From assembly GCF_028330965.1 (NCBI RefSeq), contig NZ_JAQMUB010000093.1, positions 51,948 through 115,947 of the forward strand: 64,000 nt of DNA, in the 5' to 3' direction. The DNA is from Oscillatoria sp. CS-180. Lineage in GTDB: Bacteria; Cyanobacteriota; Cyanobacteriia; Phormidesmidales; Phormidesmidaceae. The notes below the pieces were generated by a model. It saw only the letters and a list, made by a program, of their open reading frames with translations. It did no database searches and was not told where the DNA came from. Below, one piece after another: positions 52,763-62,403 of this stretch. Every line of letters begins with the position of its first letter. Position 1 is the first letter of the stretch. The position numbers and the translations under genes are program-made.

Positions 52763-54124
52763 TTAGACAGGCGTCGAGCTGAGATGGTCTCTCAGGGCAT
52801 CCACAACTTTGTCCAACAGGACAGCGCGGGAGGCTTTGAACAGAATGCGATCGCCTGGCTGAATTAGTTGTTGTAGGCGGTCTTGTAAAGCACGAGGACT
52901 GTTAAATGACTCCACGGGCACCGAAGCGGCTCCGGCAATTAAAGCGTCGGTTTCAGTGGGATCAGCGAGGGTCAGTAAACGATCAATCTGCAACGCCTGG
53001 ACCGTTTCACCAACCTGACGATGAAGACTGACGGCATGTTCACCAAGCTCTTTCATCGTGCCCAAAACTGCAATATGACGCTGACCAGGCGTATCTTTCA
53101 ATAACTGTAACGCGGCCTTCATTGACTCCAAGCCAGCGTTGTAGGTTTCATCTAGCAGCACGATGTCGTGGGGCAGGACGACGCGAGTTGAGCGGCCACT
53201 CGGCAAGTTCACCACCAGTCCAGTTTGCCAGTCGCGCCAGTTCAGCTCAAAGGCTTCCATAACGGCGATCGCTGCCAAAAAGTTCATAGCATTATGCTTG
53301 CCGGGCAATGGTAGCGGCAACGAGATGCCGTTAACCTCAATGGTATCGGGATCGACAAGCTGACCCCGAATATCGCCGCTTTCCAACCCAAAGGTAATGT
53401 GTTTGCCTGACCAAACGCCCGCAGCAGTTTGCATGAGTCGCTCATCATCGGCGTTGAGCACCGCAGTGCCAGATGGGGACAGCTCTGCCAAGAGTTCGCA
53501 TTTCGCATTGGCGATCGCCTGCCGAGATCCCAATAGCTCAATATGGGCCGTTCCCACATTGGTGATCACAGCCACCTCAGGCTGAGCAATCTTGGCTAGG
53601 AGAGCAATCTGCCCAGGTCCCCGCATTCCCATCTCAATCACACCGTAGCGATGGGTCTCATCCAATTCCAACAGGGTCTGGGGTACGCCGATTTCGTTGT
53701 TGTAATTTGCCTGCGTCTTGAGAACCGGCGTGGCTTGAGTTGATAAAGCCGCCGCAATTAGCTCTTTGGTCGTGGTTTTGCCCACTGATCCCGTAATGCC
53801 GACGAGGGGAGTTTCGAGCGTTTGCCGCCACCACTGAGCGATCGCCTGATAAGCAGCCAGCGTGTCTTCCACGATGAGCTGTGGCCCCCGACCTATTGGC
53901 TCCTGAACAATGACAGCCGCCACGCCTTGATCCAAAGCCTGTTGCGCAAATCGATGCCCGTCGAAGCGATCGCCTTTCAGTGCTAAAAAAACGTCCTGTG
54001 GTCTCAGGGAACGAGTATCTGTCGAAATTCCCCTTGCTGATATTGAGCGACTATCTGCGTCTGCTGCTTCGATAGTTGCGCCTGTCACATCAGCAAGTGC
54101 TTGCAGTGATGCCTGAAAACCCAT
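52763..54124 (-). CDS. murF: UDP-N-acetylmuramoyl-tripeptide--D-alanyl-D-alanine ligase
   Basis: 453 residues, normal length. The Mur ligase order is seen: N-terminal SARGISTDTRSLRPQDVFLA, ATP loop VGITGSVGKTTTKELIAAAL, NNEIGVPQTLLEL, ITNVGTAHIELLGSRQAIA, and LLDETYNAGLESMKAALQLL, then IAVLGTMKELGEHAVSLH in the C-terminal domain. MurF adds D-Ala-D-Ala to UDP-MurNAc-tripeptide in the cytosol, the last soluble step of peptidoglycan precursor synthesis. It stands alone, as is common in cyanobacteria. Confidence 0.95.
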   Translation of the reverse strand: MGFQASLQALADVTGATIEAADADSRSISARGISTDTRSLRPQDVFLALKGDRFDGHRFAQQALDQGVAAVIVQEPIGRGPQLIVEDTLAAYQAIAQWWRQTLETPLVGITGSVGKTTTKELIAAALSTQATPVLKTQANYNNEIGVPQTLLELDETHRYGVIEMGMRGPGQIALLAKIAQPEVAVITNVGTAHIELLGSRQAIANAKCELLAELSPSGTAVLNADDERLMQTAAGVWSGKHITFGLESGDIRGQLVDPDTIEVNGISLPLPLPGKHNAMNFLAAIAVMEAFELNWRDWQTGLVVNLPSGRSTRVVLPHDIVLLDETYNAGLESMKAALQLLKDTPGQRHIAVLGTMKELGEHAVSLHRQVGETVQALQIDRLLTLADPTETDALIAGAASVPVESFNSPRALQDRLQQLIQPGDRILFKASRAVLLDKVVDALRDHLSSTPV

Positions 54125-55056
54125 TTAGCTCATTCCCCGATTTATGCAACAAAGTTCTGGAATCTAGGTTTTCCAGAATTGGGCTGGGGAACTGAAACCA
54201 GATTCAATCACACTAAATCCTGAATTGGTAAACCTACACCCAGCGAGTCTTATTGTTCTAAACCCAAATTCTCCCACAGTAGCGCCCCTTCATCTGCAAA
54301 AACGATAGTGGTAGGTCAGGGCAAAGGCTCCCAGCACAAGACAGAGCTGGTGTATTTTGACCCCTGTCTTCAATTTTTGGAGGAAGTCAGATTCAACTGC
54401 GTCAGTCTTGGCTGATTTGGTTTAGCAATGCGCAGTTTCCTGCCGACTAGATTTCAGTGTTCTTGGCTCCTGCAGATGTCAGCTACAGCACTGCTCTTAA
54501 AGAACATTCGCCAATGTGCGTTTGGCACTGCGTCCGTGTTTTGCCGGAGATACGGACGTTCAATGAACAAGGCTACATCCTCAAAAACACGGTTGCCTAG
54601 ACTCAATTTGTTGGGATTCTAGTTTACAGGCCCGAGAGGATAAACAAGAATGAAAGGCTTCTCAGCTAAGGTTTTCATAAATTCAAGTTGATCATGCCAA
54701 ATTCAATCTAAAGTGCTATATTTCCCTATGGGAAATGTAAAGATTCTCTTAATTCAGCATTGGGCAAGTTTGCGGGATTATCGATTTACAAAAGTGGCAT
54801 AGGGCTGCTTTATTACTACATAAGCAGTCGGTGGGTTGGCTTCAGCTTCGGTGTTTACATCTGATGCCCTTTTATGAAGAGTCTGTATTTCAGGTGTAAA
54901 AACTGACGTAATTCATACGTAGATTGGTTAGGCTTGATGTTATCAATCGGCCCCCAGCAAAGCGTTGATAGAACAAGTCTGTTGCTCCCGGATGCAGCTT
55001 TTGGTATCAAGAATAAAGAGATTGCTGTTTGTGCCTAGAAAGAGGCGTTTTAAACT
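54125..55056. other. Long intergenic stretch with one operator-like palindrome
   Basis: About 930 bp with no supported gene; an ORF at 54428-54622 has no coding features. ATTTCCC (54720-54726) and GGGAAAT (54730-54736) form a perfect palindrome with a 3-bp spacer, like a regulator site. The part from 54640 to 54920 is AT-rich and probably contains the promoter and a long leader of the next gene. Confidence 0.35.
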
Positions 55057-56337
55057 GTGAGCCAACGGACAGCCTATCAAAGTCGATCAATTAGTCCTCA
55101 TGAGCAGGCGCTCTATAACCACCTGCTGGAGTCTGTTGAGCAGGAAACTCCAGAGCAGCTCATCAATCGTTTCAAATCTCTCTTTATTGATGGAGTAGGT
55201 TATTCCGACCCAGAGGCTGTCATTGCTCTAGATCAAATTGTGTCCTCTGGGGAGATAGAAGAATACTTCCACTTCATCCTGAATCGCTGCTGTCATATTT
55301 TGCTAAATCGTTGGCATAGCCGTCCACAGCTACAATATGCTGTCCCACTATTGATTGATGTCTTTGATCTTGAGCCTTGTCGAGAGATCAGAGACTATGG
55401 GAGAACCCGCCAGGTCCGGCAATTGCGACAGGTCGTGGGGAAGTTCTCCGAAACTGAGCAGTATTTAACGCTAAAGCGCTTAGCGCGGTTGGTTAATGCC
55501 GATCGCCTAACCAACAACCAAAATCGTCCTTTGGGAAATCTTATTCAGAGATATCCCTACCTCTATGAGCACTGCCTAGTCAGTGAAGGTAGTCCTGAGG
55601 AGCACTATAAAAACATTCGGCGGATTCAAGCTAAGGCCCAGCGACAATTCGAGGTCAATCTCTCTCAATATGTCACTTACCGTGTGCGTCAAGCTCGTCT
55701 CAAACGACAGACTTCGGAGCCTGACATCCTATCTCGTTTGCGCCCAATTGATAATCCAACCCTGTTGAGCGATCGCGAATTGGTCAGTTCTCTGAATCAG
55801 TTCTCTGGCAAGGTCGATCATGGCCGGAGCTATGCTGACTCGGCTCAAGTCTTCCTACAGCGGAACCAAATGTCTAGCTTCGGCGAGTTCAAGCGCGACC
55901 TTTATGAGCATCTTAGCGCTTCTATTGATCCCGCTTACGGTTCTCGTAAATTTAATAAGCTACTTTCATGCCAATTAGAGAATATCTTTCCCCAGAATGA
56001 AGAACAGCAAATCAGCGATTTCTTAGTCATTAGAACATGTAGTCAATTGCTTAACTTCATGGTTTTAGAATCGCCTATTTGTCCTCAGCACTTTGTGTTC
56101 ATTGATTTGATTAACAATCTCGGACCGCTGTTAGCAACAAGCTTACTCCTTAAAGTTGTTCTTATTTGCCGTAAAATTAGACCCTATCTTGAAAGGCGAT
56201 TTTCCATTCTGTTCAATCATTACGAAGCAGTCTCTCAAAACAATGTCGAATGGCTAGTCAAAATGTTTGAAAACCTTAACGTAGCTTTTAGCGTAACGTT
56301 TGGCTCAATCGATATTGCGTCCTCATTCGTGGTTTGA
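55057..56337 (+). CDS. Hypothetical cyanobacterial protein (426 aa)
   Basis: GTG start with AAAGAGGCG about 9 bp upstream. A helical, Arg/Gln-rich soluble protein: YNHLLESVEQETPEQLINRF, LIDVFDLEPCREIRDYGRTR, FSETEQYLTLKRLARLVN, IRRIQAKAQRQFEVNLSQYV, and a more hydrophobic C-terminal part (FVFIDLINNLGPLLATSLLL) that may touch a membrane. The length and the Arg-Gln pattern recall conserved cyanobacterial proteins of unknown function, but I cannot name the family. It is isolated by long spacers on both sides, suggesting independent regulation. Confidence 0.6.
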   Translation: MSQRTAYQSRSISPHEQALYNHLLESVEQETPEQLINRFKSLFIDGVGYSDPEAVIALDQIVSSGEIEEYFHFILNRCCHILLNRWHSRPQLQYAVPLLIDVFDLEPCREIRDYGRTRQVRQLRQVVGKFSETEQYLTLKRLARLVNADRLTNNQNRPLGNLIQRYPYLYEHCLVSEGSPEEHYKNIRRIQAKAQRQFEVNLSQYVTYRVRQARLKRQTSEPDILSRLRPIDNPTLLSDRELVSSLNQFSGKVDHGRSYADSAQVFLQRNQMSSFGEFKRDLYEHLSASIDPAYGSRKFNKLLSCQLENIFPQNEEQQISDFLVIRTCSQLLNFMVLESPICPQHFVFIDLINNLGPLLATSLLLKVVLICRKIRPYLERRFSILFNHYEAVSQNNVEWLVKMFENLNVAFSVTFGSIDIASSFVV

Positions 56338-56979
56338 TCTTTTGTTAGATCATGCTGATGCTTATGGTGTTAAAGGGACCTTCAATCTTGTACCAAAGTC
56401 ACATGAGATTTGTTCTTTTCAATGCATGACAGTCTTGAAATAGAATAGGCTTTGCAAGTCTTATGTCTGAGACACTATACATTCTGAATGGGATCTGATA
56501 AAGTTCCAGTGGTTTTTGTTGCTTCGAAGACGCTTTCAAAAAGAGTCTCAACTTTATGGACTTACCTTTGTCTTGCGATCGTGATGGCTGTTTGCATCTC
56601 AATCGGATCTTTAATATTTAGGAATACATCTATTTCTGTCAAGATCACTTCTTCTTGAAGTTGTGGGCATTAATTGAGATTGTTTTGGGGTGATCAACGT
56701 CTTTTAAAGTACAGAAATTAAACATTTTTTTGCGCATGGACAGCGGTACGGGAGAATTTGCGGAGATGTGCCTTTTCATGAAAGTGTTCTATCTAATATC
56801 GCGGATTTCTTTGGGTCATTTCATGATTTAATATCACGAAAGTAAGCCTGAAAATCGGCTGAAGAACACTCCCAAGTCATAGGGAACGACATTTGAATAA
56901 TTCGATTTTCAGGCTTGAATCAGCAGTATTATGCTGCAGCAGAAGTAAATAAAACCGGCATCTACTAATAGTTTCTAAG
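56338..56979. other. Intergenic stretch, no gene seen
   Basis: About 640 bp, AT-rich. No ORF with coding character. It likely contains the end of the previous transcript and the promoter and leader of the acetyltransferase gene. Confidence 0.3.
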
Positions 56980-57468
56980 ATGGTAATTACACTTGAAAAA
57001 CTGCCTGCAAAGCCGACTATTACAGTATCAGTCGTTGATTACAGGTTGTATGAAGACTTAATTCGCTCTATTAGAAAAGCGGTTTTTGTGAATGAGCAAT
57101 GTATCCCAGCGGCAATAGAAAAGGATAGTGATGATTTGCTGTCGCAGCACGTCTTAGCTTGCTGCGGAAGGCAAGTAGTGGGTACTGGCCGTCTGACTCC
57201 AAAAGGCCGAATTGGTCGAGTTGCGGTATCTCGTCCAATTCGACGGCGGGGGGTGGGCTTCAGTATTATGCAAAAACTGCTTGAGGTTGCTCAGCAGGAC
57301 AATCATCAAGCAGTTGTTCTAGCAGCTCAATATCACGCTATTAAGTTCTATGAAAAGCTCGGCTTTCGACGAGAAGGGGACGCCTTTACAGAAGTTGGCA
57401 TTATGCATGTGATGATGCGGAAACAGCTCACTGCTTCCCTCTTATCGGATCAGTGGTACGCTAGCTGA
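56980..57468 (+). CDS. GNAT-family N-acetyltransferase (ElaA-like)
   Basis: 162 residues. Near the start YEDLIRSIRKAVFVNEQCIP is the ElaA/YjcF-type opening (Arg-x-x-Val-Phe-x-x-Glu-Gln-x-x-Pro). Motif A is GRIGRVAVSRPIRRRGVGFS and motif B is LAAQYHAIKFYEKLGFRREG. The ending EVGIMHVMMRKQL is also typical. Substrate unknown. The ATG has no strong ribosome binding site. Convergent with the next gene across a repeat-filled spacer. Confidence 0.8.
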   Translation: MVITLEKLPAKPTITVSVVDYRLYEDLIRSIRKAVFVNEQCIPAAIEKDSDDLLSQHVLACCGRQVVGTGRLTPKGRIGRVAVSRPIRRRGVGFSIMQKLLEVAQQDNHQAVVLAAQYHAIKFYEKLGFRREGDAFTEVGIMHVMMRKQLTASLLSDQWYAS

Positions 57469-57490
57469 GAACCAGCGTCTTGGGGCTAAA

Positions 57491-57655
57491 GCTGATCGGT
57501 CTCAGTTTTCAATTCTGCCCTCATCCCCCAACCCCTTCTCCCACTTTGAGAGAAGGGGAGCCGGAGAAAGTCCCTCTCCCAGTCTTGGGAGAGGATTTAG
57601 AGTGAGGGCTACAAAGGTGAGATGCACCTAGCTGATCTGCCTTAGTTTTCAATTC
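57491..57655. repeat. Composite dispersed repeat: 25-bp direct repeats around a CCCTCATCC hairpin element
   Basis: The outer 25-mers 57491-57515 and 57631-57655 (GCTGATC...TTTTCAATTC) differ at three positions. Between them, 57518-57608 runs from CCCTCATCCCCC to GTGAGGG and contains two hairpins, CCCCTTCTC/GAGAAGGGG and CCTCTCCC/GGGAGAGG. The inner element type is, from memory, very common in cyanobacterial spacers. Confidence 0.65.
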
Positions 57656-57667
57656 CGCGTAGCGATG

Positions 57668-58159
57668 CTAGGGTCTACTCGATAGCCGCCGTCGCAAGAT
57701 GCGGACTTTGGCCGCAACGTAGAACGGAATTTGATAATACTCTCCAACTAGCCACAGCACGAAAGTGAGGTGAGCCAGCAGGGTAACCACAGCCCAAGCT
57801 GTTGAAAAAGTAATGTGGGGTTGAGGTTCAAGGGGAGGAAAAATAGAGCCTGAAAGCCAAACTAGCCCTGCGGGCACTATCGTCAACACGACAGCCGTAA
57901 AAATCACAAGTCTTGTAAAGCCTTCGGCATTTTCCCCTCTGACTAACCTCCACTGCTCACCGTTCCATGACCAAGTCAAGGGCTGAGTGCTATCAACGAT
58001 TTGAACCTGCTGTGCTTCCAAGTTGGCAGCAAGAATATGGCGACAAAACGTGCATGAAAAAGCATCCGTCAGCACAATGGCCTCCAGCTTTCCCTGACGA
58101 CAAACCGGACAGGGATAGGAACTACTCAAATTCAGAAGGCGCTCATTTTGTGGGGCCAT
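57668..58159 (-). CDS. Zinc-ribbon membrane protein, hypothetical
   Basis: 163 residues. Residues about 17-40 hold a zinc ribbon, CPVCRQGKLEAIVLTDAFSC followed by TFCRHIL (two CxxC pairs). A middle segment (PLTWSWNGEQWRLVRG) precedes two membrane helices (LVIFTAVVLTIVPAGLVWLS and WAVVTLLAHLTFVLWLVGEY). It probably sits in a membrane with the ribbon in the cytosol. Similar proteins occur in other cyanobacteria as far as I recall, without known function. Monocistronic. Confidence 0.6.
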   Translation of the reverse strand: MAPQNERLLNLSSSYPCPVCRQGKLEAIVLTDAFSCTFCRHILAANLEAQQVQIVDSTQPLTWSWNGEQWRLVRGENAEGFTRLVIFTAVVLTIVPAGLVWLSGSIFPPLEPQPHITFSTAWAVVTLLAHLTFVLWLVGEYYQIPFYVAAKVRILRRRLSSRP

Positions 58160-58319
58160 GCCGTTGCAGATGCAGGTATTAAAGTCTCACAAAAAAGAGA
58201 AGTCACGTCTCTAATGCTGCCATACTTCCCTAAATTTTGCCTGGGAGAAAGCTCATTTTCCGCTAAACGTAACTTTTGGCGGGAATTTAGTTGTTGCCTT
58301 TCCGCTGAAATCAGTTTTT

Positions 58320-59120
58320 CTAGCCCACAATTCGAGGATATTCCTTGCCCTGATATTCCAGGATGATGAGAGGTTCTTGGGAAGATAGGTCGATTGATTT
58401 GATTCGAACCTGTCCGCCTGCAAGCAGATCGCCTTCGAAAAGATGTCGGCTTGTTTGACCGTAACCTTCGCGAACAATAACACCAACGCGATCGCCGACC
58501 TGCACAACGCCAGTCAGCTCAACTGCCTCCACCGGACTTTGAGGAACTGGACGCGCTTGAGGAATTCCTTGAGGAATCCCTGGATCAGGCGCAGCCGGAA
58601 TCGAAATCGGTCCTCTAGCAACTGGGATAGGGGGCAGCGAAGGTAGCTGAGGCGCAGGGACAGCAACAGGAACAGGGGGCAAGTTAGGCACGCTAGACAC
58701 GGGAGCCGTCGGTAGTGAAGTTGGACTTGGGTTCACCGCTGTTGCAGGCGTGCTGTCACTCGGAGACTCCTCATCGGTTTGAGAAGACGTAGTTGCCCCA
58801 ATTCTCTGGGTAATGGGAGCAAAGGGATCAACACGGCCTGTCACAATATCCGAGAGCCTTTCTTCGCGTGAAGTCGAGTTTACCAACTCACTGGGCGTTG
58901 CGGCTTTGCGGAGTTCGGTCGACAGTGTGATCATAGGTGATTCGAACAGGGTTGTCGTTTCTGGCGCTGGCGCTGGCTGCTCGGTTGTCGTCAGCTCGCC
59001 TGTCTTCCCAGAACGGTCTGGAAGCGAGAGAAGTCGAACGGTTCCACCGATCGCTGCTGCCGCAATGACTGCACCAATAACGAGCCATTGAGGTCGTCGA
59101 TATAGGGCCGTTGTATTCAT
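58320..59120 (-). CDS. Membrane-anchored Pro-rich protein, hypothetical
   Basis: About 266 residues. One N-terminal membrane helix (WLVIGAVIAAAAIGGTVRLL), then a long Ser/Thr/Pro-rich stretch to residue about 200, and a compact C-terminal domain (VELTGVVQVGDRVGVIVREG, then SRHLFEGDLLAGGQVRIKSI, ending LEYQGKEYPRIVG). The domain resembles the PilP/PulC-like homology regions of pilus and type II secretion assembly proteins, but the match is by pattern only. ATG 59120 is preferred over GTG 59129. Possibly periplasmic and part of an envelope complex. Confidence 0.55.
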   Translation of the reverse strand: MNTTALYRRPQWLVIGAVIAAAAIGGTVRLLSLPDRSGKTGELTTTEQPAPAPETTTLFESPMITLSTELRKAATPSELVNSTSREERLSDIVTGRVDPFAPITQRIGATTSSQTDEESPSDSTPATAVNPSPTSLPTAPVSSVPNLPPVPVAVPAPQLPSLPPIPVARGPISIPAAPDPGIPQGIPQARPVPQSPVEAVELTGVVQVGDRVGVIVREGYGQTSRHLFEGDLLAGGQVRIKSIDLSSQEPLIILEYQGKEYPRIVG

Positions 59121-59224
59121 GTGATCCACCGCCTTTGAGGCACACTCCCCACTTTTGCGTTTAAGGATAGCGAAGATGTTGAAAAGTGGTACAGCTGATT
59201 CCTAATTGCTTGGAATGACAGCTT

Positions 59225-59291
59225 TCATCGTCTAGGCTTATGCCGCCAATAGCATTCGGGTGCAGCCCATAGTCAAACGGCTTGCCGTCTC
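59225..59291. repeat. Palindromic repeat family, copy 4 (partial)
   Basis: CGTCTAGGCTTATGC, then CCAATAGCATTCGGGTGC and ACGGCTTGCCGTCT follow the family consensus seen at 13381-13440, with a degraded right arm. The rest of the spacer (59121-59541) holds no gene; a minus-strand ORF at 59273-59569 is not supported. Confidence 0.65.
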
Positions 59292-59541
59292 AGGTCCAGG
59301 CGCAAGGTCAATAGACTGAGAAATCTTGAATCCATAAAGGGCATCTTTAGCTGAGCAAGAAAGCTAGAACCAACGCGGTAAACTGATGTAGCGAGCAATC
59401 GCGGTGTGTTAAGAGACACGAAGTTTGTTCGGTATAGATGATATGCAGGTTTGTCAGCTGTGGCTAATCTAGTGATGCTATTAAGTCTGAGCTGAGCCAT
59501 TGCATAGAAATTTAATGATGTTGAAGCATGTGTAGGCTGTC

Positions 59542-60669
59542 GTGACCCTAAGCTTAAATCCCTCTCCACTGTCGATGCCAGCTGCCCGAGTTGGTTCCGT
59601 TGTTGCAGCCCACCAGGGATGGAATGGGTTGATCAATGCTTATAGGGATTATCTGCCTGTGAGCGATCGCACCCCTGTGGTGACGCTGAACGAAGGCAAC
59701 ACACCGTTAATTCCAGCACCCGCGATCGCCAGCCACATTGGTCGCCAAGTCCAGGTCTACATTAAATATGACGGCCTCAACCCCACGGGAAGCTTTAAGG
59801 ACCGGGGCATGACGATGGCCGTTTCCAAGGCTAAGGAAGAGGGCGCGGAAGCGATTATTTGTGCCAGCACGGGGAATACTTCTGCTGCCGCTGCCGCGTA
59901 TGCAGCGAAGGGAAGTATGCGGGCCTATGTTGTGGTGCCTGACGGTTACATTGCCCTCGGCAAATTGGCTCAGGCGCTGCTCTATGGTGCTGAAGTCCTT
60001 GCCATTGAAGGCAACTTTGACGACGCCTTGGCCATGGTCCGACAATTAGCCGAGACGAAACCCGTAACCTTAGTGAACTCCGTCAACCCCTACCGCCTAG
60101 AGGGACAAAAAACTGGGGCTTTCGAAATTGTTGATGCATTGGGAGATGCTCCCGATTGGCTGTGCATCCCAGTGGGCAATGCGGGCAATATCACAGCCTA
60201 CTGGATGGGCTTTTGTGAATATCACCAGCAGCAGACCTGTCGGAAACTGCCGACGATGATGGGTTTCCAAGCTGCCGGGGCCTCTCCTCTCGTTACCGGC
60301 GAGCCCGTTGCTAACCCTGAAACATTGGCGACCGCGATTCGAATTGGTAATCCTGCAAGCTGGCAGAAAGCCGTTGCCGTCCAAGAAGCCAGTCAGGGAC
60401 AGTTTAATGCGGTAACGGACGACGAAATCTTAAATGCCTACCGTATCCTGGCCCGAGAGGAAGGAATTTTTTGTGAACCGGCCAGTGCAGCTTCGGTCGC
60501 AGGTCTCCTCAAAGTTAAAGACCAGGTGCCTGAGGGCGCAACTATTGTGTGTGTGCTGACAGGAAATGGGTTGAAGGATCCTTCGAGCGCGATCGATCAC
60601 TGCAAGAACGCGGTCAAAACGGGCATTCCGGCAAACTTAGAAGCGCTTTCTGAGGTTATGGGCTTTTAA
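59542..60669 (+). CDS. thrC: Threonine synthase
   Basis: 375 residues. The PLP Lys is in [20 protein letters not shown]; the phosphate loop of the cofactor is [15 protein letters not shown]; also present are [16 protein letters not shown] and [12 protein letters not shown]. This is the short bacterial/cyanobacterial form that converts O-phosphohomoserine to threonine without plant-type SAM activation domain. It starts with GTG at 59542; ATG 59575 is possible but has no ribosome binding site. Single gene. Confidence 0.95.
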   Translation: MTLSLNPSPLSMPAARVGSVVAAHQGWNGLINAYRDYLPVSDRTPVVTLNEGNTPLIPAPAIASHIGRQVQVYIKYDGLNPTGSFKDRGMTMAVSKAKEEGAEAIICASTGNTSAAAAAYAAKGSMRAYVVVPDGYIALGKLAQALLYGAEVLAIEGNFDDALAMVRQLAETKPVTLVNSVNPYRLEGQKTGAFEIVDALGDAPDWLCIPVGNAGNITAYWMGFCEYHQQQTCRKLPTMMGFQAAGASPLVTGEPVANPETLATAIRIGNPASWQKAVAVQEASQGQFNAVTDDEILNAYRILAREEGIFCEPASAASVAGLLKVKDQVPEGATIVCVLTGNGLKDPSSAIDHCKNAVKTGIPANLEALSEVMGF

Positions 60670-60794
60670 GTTGGTTAAAGCTTCAGACGGTGGGGCTTCT
60701 GGCGGCTGCTTGCAATGGGGCATAAGGCAACTCTACCGGCTTCGCGCCTCCTTTGGCCTACAACCAGAACAAATTGAACCTCGCAGCTTGTGAA

Positions 60795-62297
60795 TTAACG
60801 AACCACTCGTAGGGACTGACAGCTTTCATCGGGACTGCCTGTGATGACGCCGCCGGCGTTGCGGATCCGCTGTAGATAACTGATCGCCTCAGCAGTAATC
60901 ATTTCGCCGGGCAATATCACCGGAATGCCAGGAGGATAGGGGCATATTGCATCGGCACAAATTCGCCCGATCGCGGCCATCGTCTCGACAACTTCCGACT
61001 CAGCAAAAAAAGCGTGCCGAGGGGATAAGGGCGGCTGGCTCAAGAGCGGCATGTTTTTGAGGGAGCTGTGATCTAGTGCAGGCCATTGAAGTTTGCAATC
61101 GAGTTTGCAATCGAGTTTGAAATCGGGTGCTGTTTGGATGAGCGTCTTTAGGGAATTGACGAGGCGATCGCAATCCTCCTGACTGTTTCCCAAACTCAAG
61201 ATAAAGGTCAACTGGCGTAATGTAGGCAGCTCAGCCGTCACTCCCAGTTGCGTATGCAGAAACTCATCTGCCGCGAATCCTGTTACCCCCAAAGCTGAGA
61301 CATCTACCACCAAGCGAGTGGGATCCAGTTGAAAATGCCCGGGTGAGTCTGTGACCTGTTCAGACGATAGGACTCTGAGCGGGGGAAGAGCGATTAGGTG
61401 CGATCGCACAGTGCTGGCCAACTCCAGCGTCTTTGTCATCAGCTGTGTTCCTGCTGTTGCCATCTGCTGCCGGACCGCATCTAAGGACGCCAGGAGCAAA
61501 GCGTTGGGACTCGTTGATTGGGTTAACTGCAAGGTTTGTCTGAGTCGATCGCGGTCAACGCGATTGCCCTGAACATGAAGCATGGCTGCTTGAGATAGAG
61601 CAGAAAGGACTTTGTGAGTGGATTGAATCGCGATATCGGCCCCGCTGGCGATCGCGCTGGGGGGAAACTGAGGGTGGAAACTCAGGTGTGACCCGTGCGC
61701 TTCATCCACAATCAGGGGGCAGTTATTGGCATGAACGAGGTTAGCGATCGCCGTAATGTCAGCGCCAACGCCCTGGTAGCTCGGCGATACGATAAGCACA
61801 GCTTGCAGATCAGAATAGGTCTCAAAGGCTTGGCATATCTGCTCTGCCGTTACGCCAAAGGCAAGATCCCACGGCTCTTGGTGAAGGGGGGTCAGGTAGA
61901 TTGGTTCAGCACCGGACAGCACCAAGGCAGACAGGACCGAACGGTGGACATTGCGAGGCACCAGGATTTTCTGTCCCGGTGAGCAGACCGCTAATATCGC
62001 AGCTTCAATGCCACAGGTTGAGCCATTAGCTAGAAAAAAAGTGTCCTCCGCACCGAAGGTCTCAGCCGCCAAACGTTGAGCATCGCGCAAGGGACCTACG
62101 GGAGCAAACAGGTTGTCCAGCTCCGGCAGTTCCGGCAGGTCGGCTTGCAAAGCTTGTGTTCCCATCAGCGATCGCAAAGCATTTGAGGCGCCCTGCCCCT
62201 GTTTGTGACCCGGCGCATAGAAAGCAGCGTGCGGTCGGGATGCGGCCTGGGCTAGTGCCGACAGCAAAGGGGTTTCGTTCTGTTCAAGTGAGGTCAC
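60795..62297 (-). CDS. Orn/Lys/Arg decarboxylase-family PLP enzyme
   Basis: 500 residues of the fold-I decarboxylase group: HAAFYAPGHKQGQGASN, PELPELDNLFAPVGPLRDAQ, FFLANGSTCGIEAAILAVCS, LIVDEAHGSHLSFHPQFP, and the PLP Lys in IQSTHKVLSALSQAAMLH; near the end CPYPPGIPVILPGEMI. Similar cyanobacterial proteins are annotated as arginine or lysine decarboxylases. Lacking the N-terminal wing domain, it resembles the short group (YaaO/SpeA-like). An odd 12-bp tandem repeat lies at 61092-61127, giving KLDCKLDCKL. Substrate uncertain, arginine most likely. Confidence 0.85.
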   Translation of the reverse strand: MTSLEQNETPLLSALAQAASRPHAAFYAPGHKQGQGASNALRSLMGTQALQADLPELPELDNLFAPVGPLRDAQRLAAETFGAEDTFFLANGSTCGIEAAILAVCSPGQKILVPRNVHRSVLSALVLSGAEPIYLTPLHQEPWDLAFGVTAEQICQAFETYSDLQAVLIVSPSYQGVGADITAIANLVHANNCPLIVDEAHGSHLSFHPQFPPSAIASGADIAIQSTHKVLSALSQAAMLHVQGNRVDRDRLRQTLQLTQSTSPNALLLASLDAVRQQMATAGTQLMTKTLELASTVRSHLIALPPLRVLSSEQVTDSPGHFQLDPTRLVVDVSALGVTGFAADEFLHTQLGVTAELPTLRQLTFILSLGNSQEDCDRLVNSLKTLIQTAPDFKLDCKLDCKLQWPALDHSSLKNMPLLSQPPLSPRHAFFAESEVVETMAAIGRICADAICPYPPGIPVILPGEMITAEAISYLQRIRNAGGVITGSPDESCQSLRVVR

Positions 62298-62403
62298 TAA
62301 TCCTATCGCTCGTCTTCTCAGGAAACTTTCAGGTTGGATTCAGATCCTCCTTTAGAAGCTGAAACAAAATCAAGGGGGTGACGGGTAGGCTAGGAGTCAA
62401 TTG

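Noticed and set aside
54428..54622. 64-codon ORF in the long spacer before 55057
   Set aside because: No ribosome binding site, no protein-like pattern.
59273..59569. 98-codon minus-strand ORF overlapping the thrC start
   Set aside because: Overlaps a repeat copy and the thrC start; no domain and no ribosome binding site.
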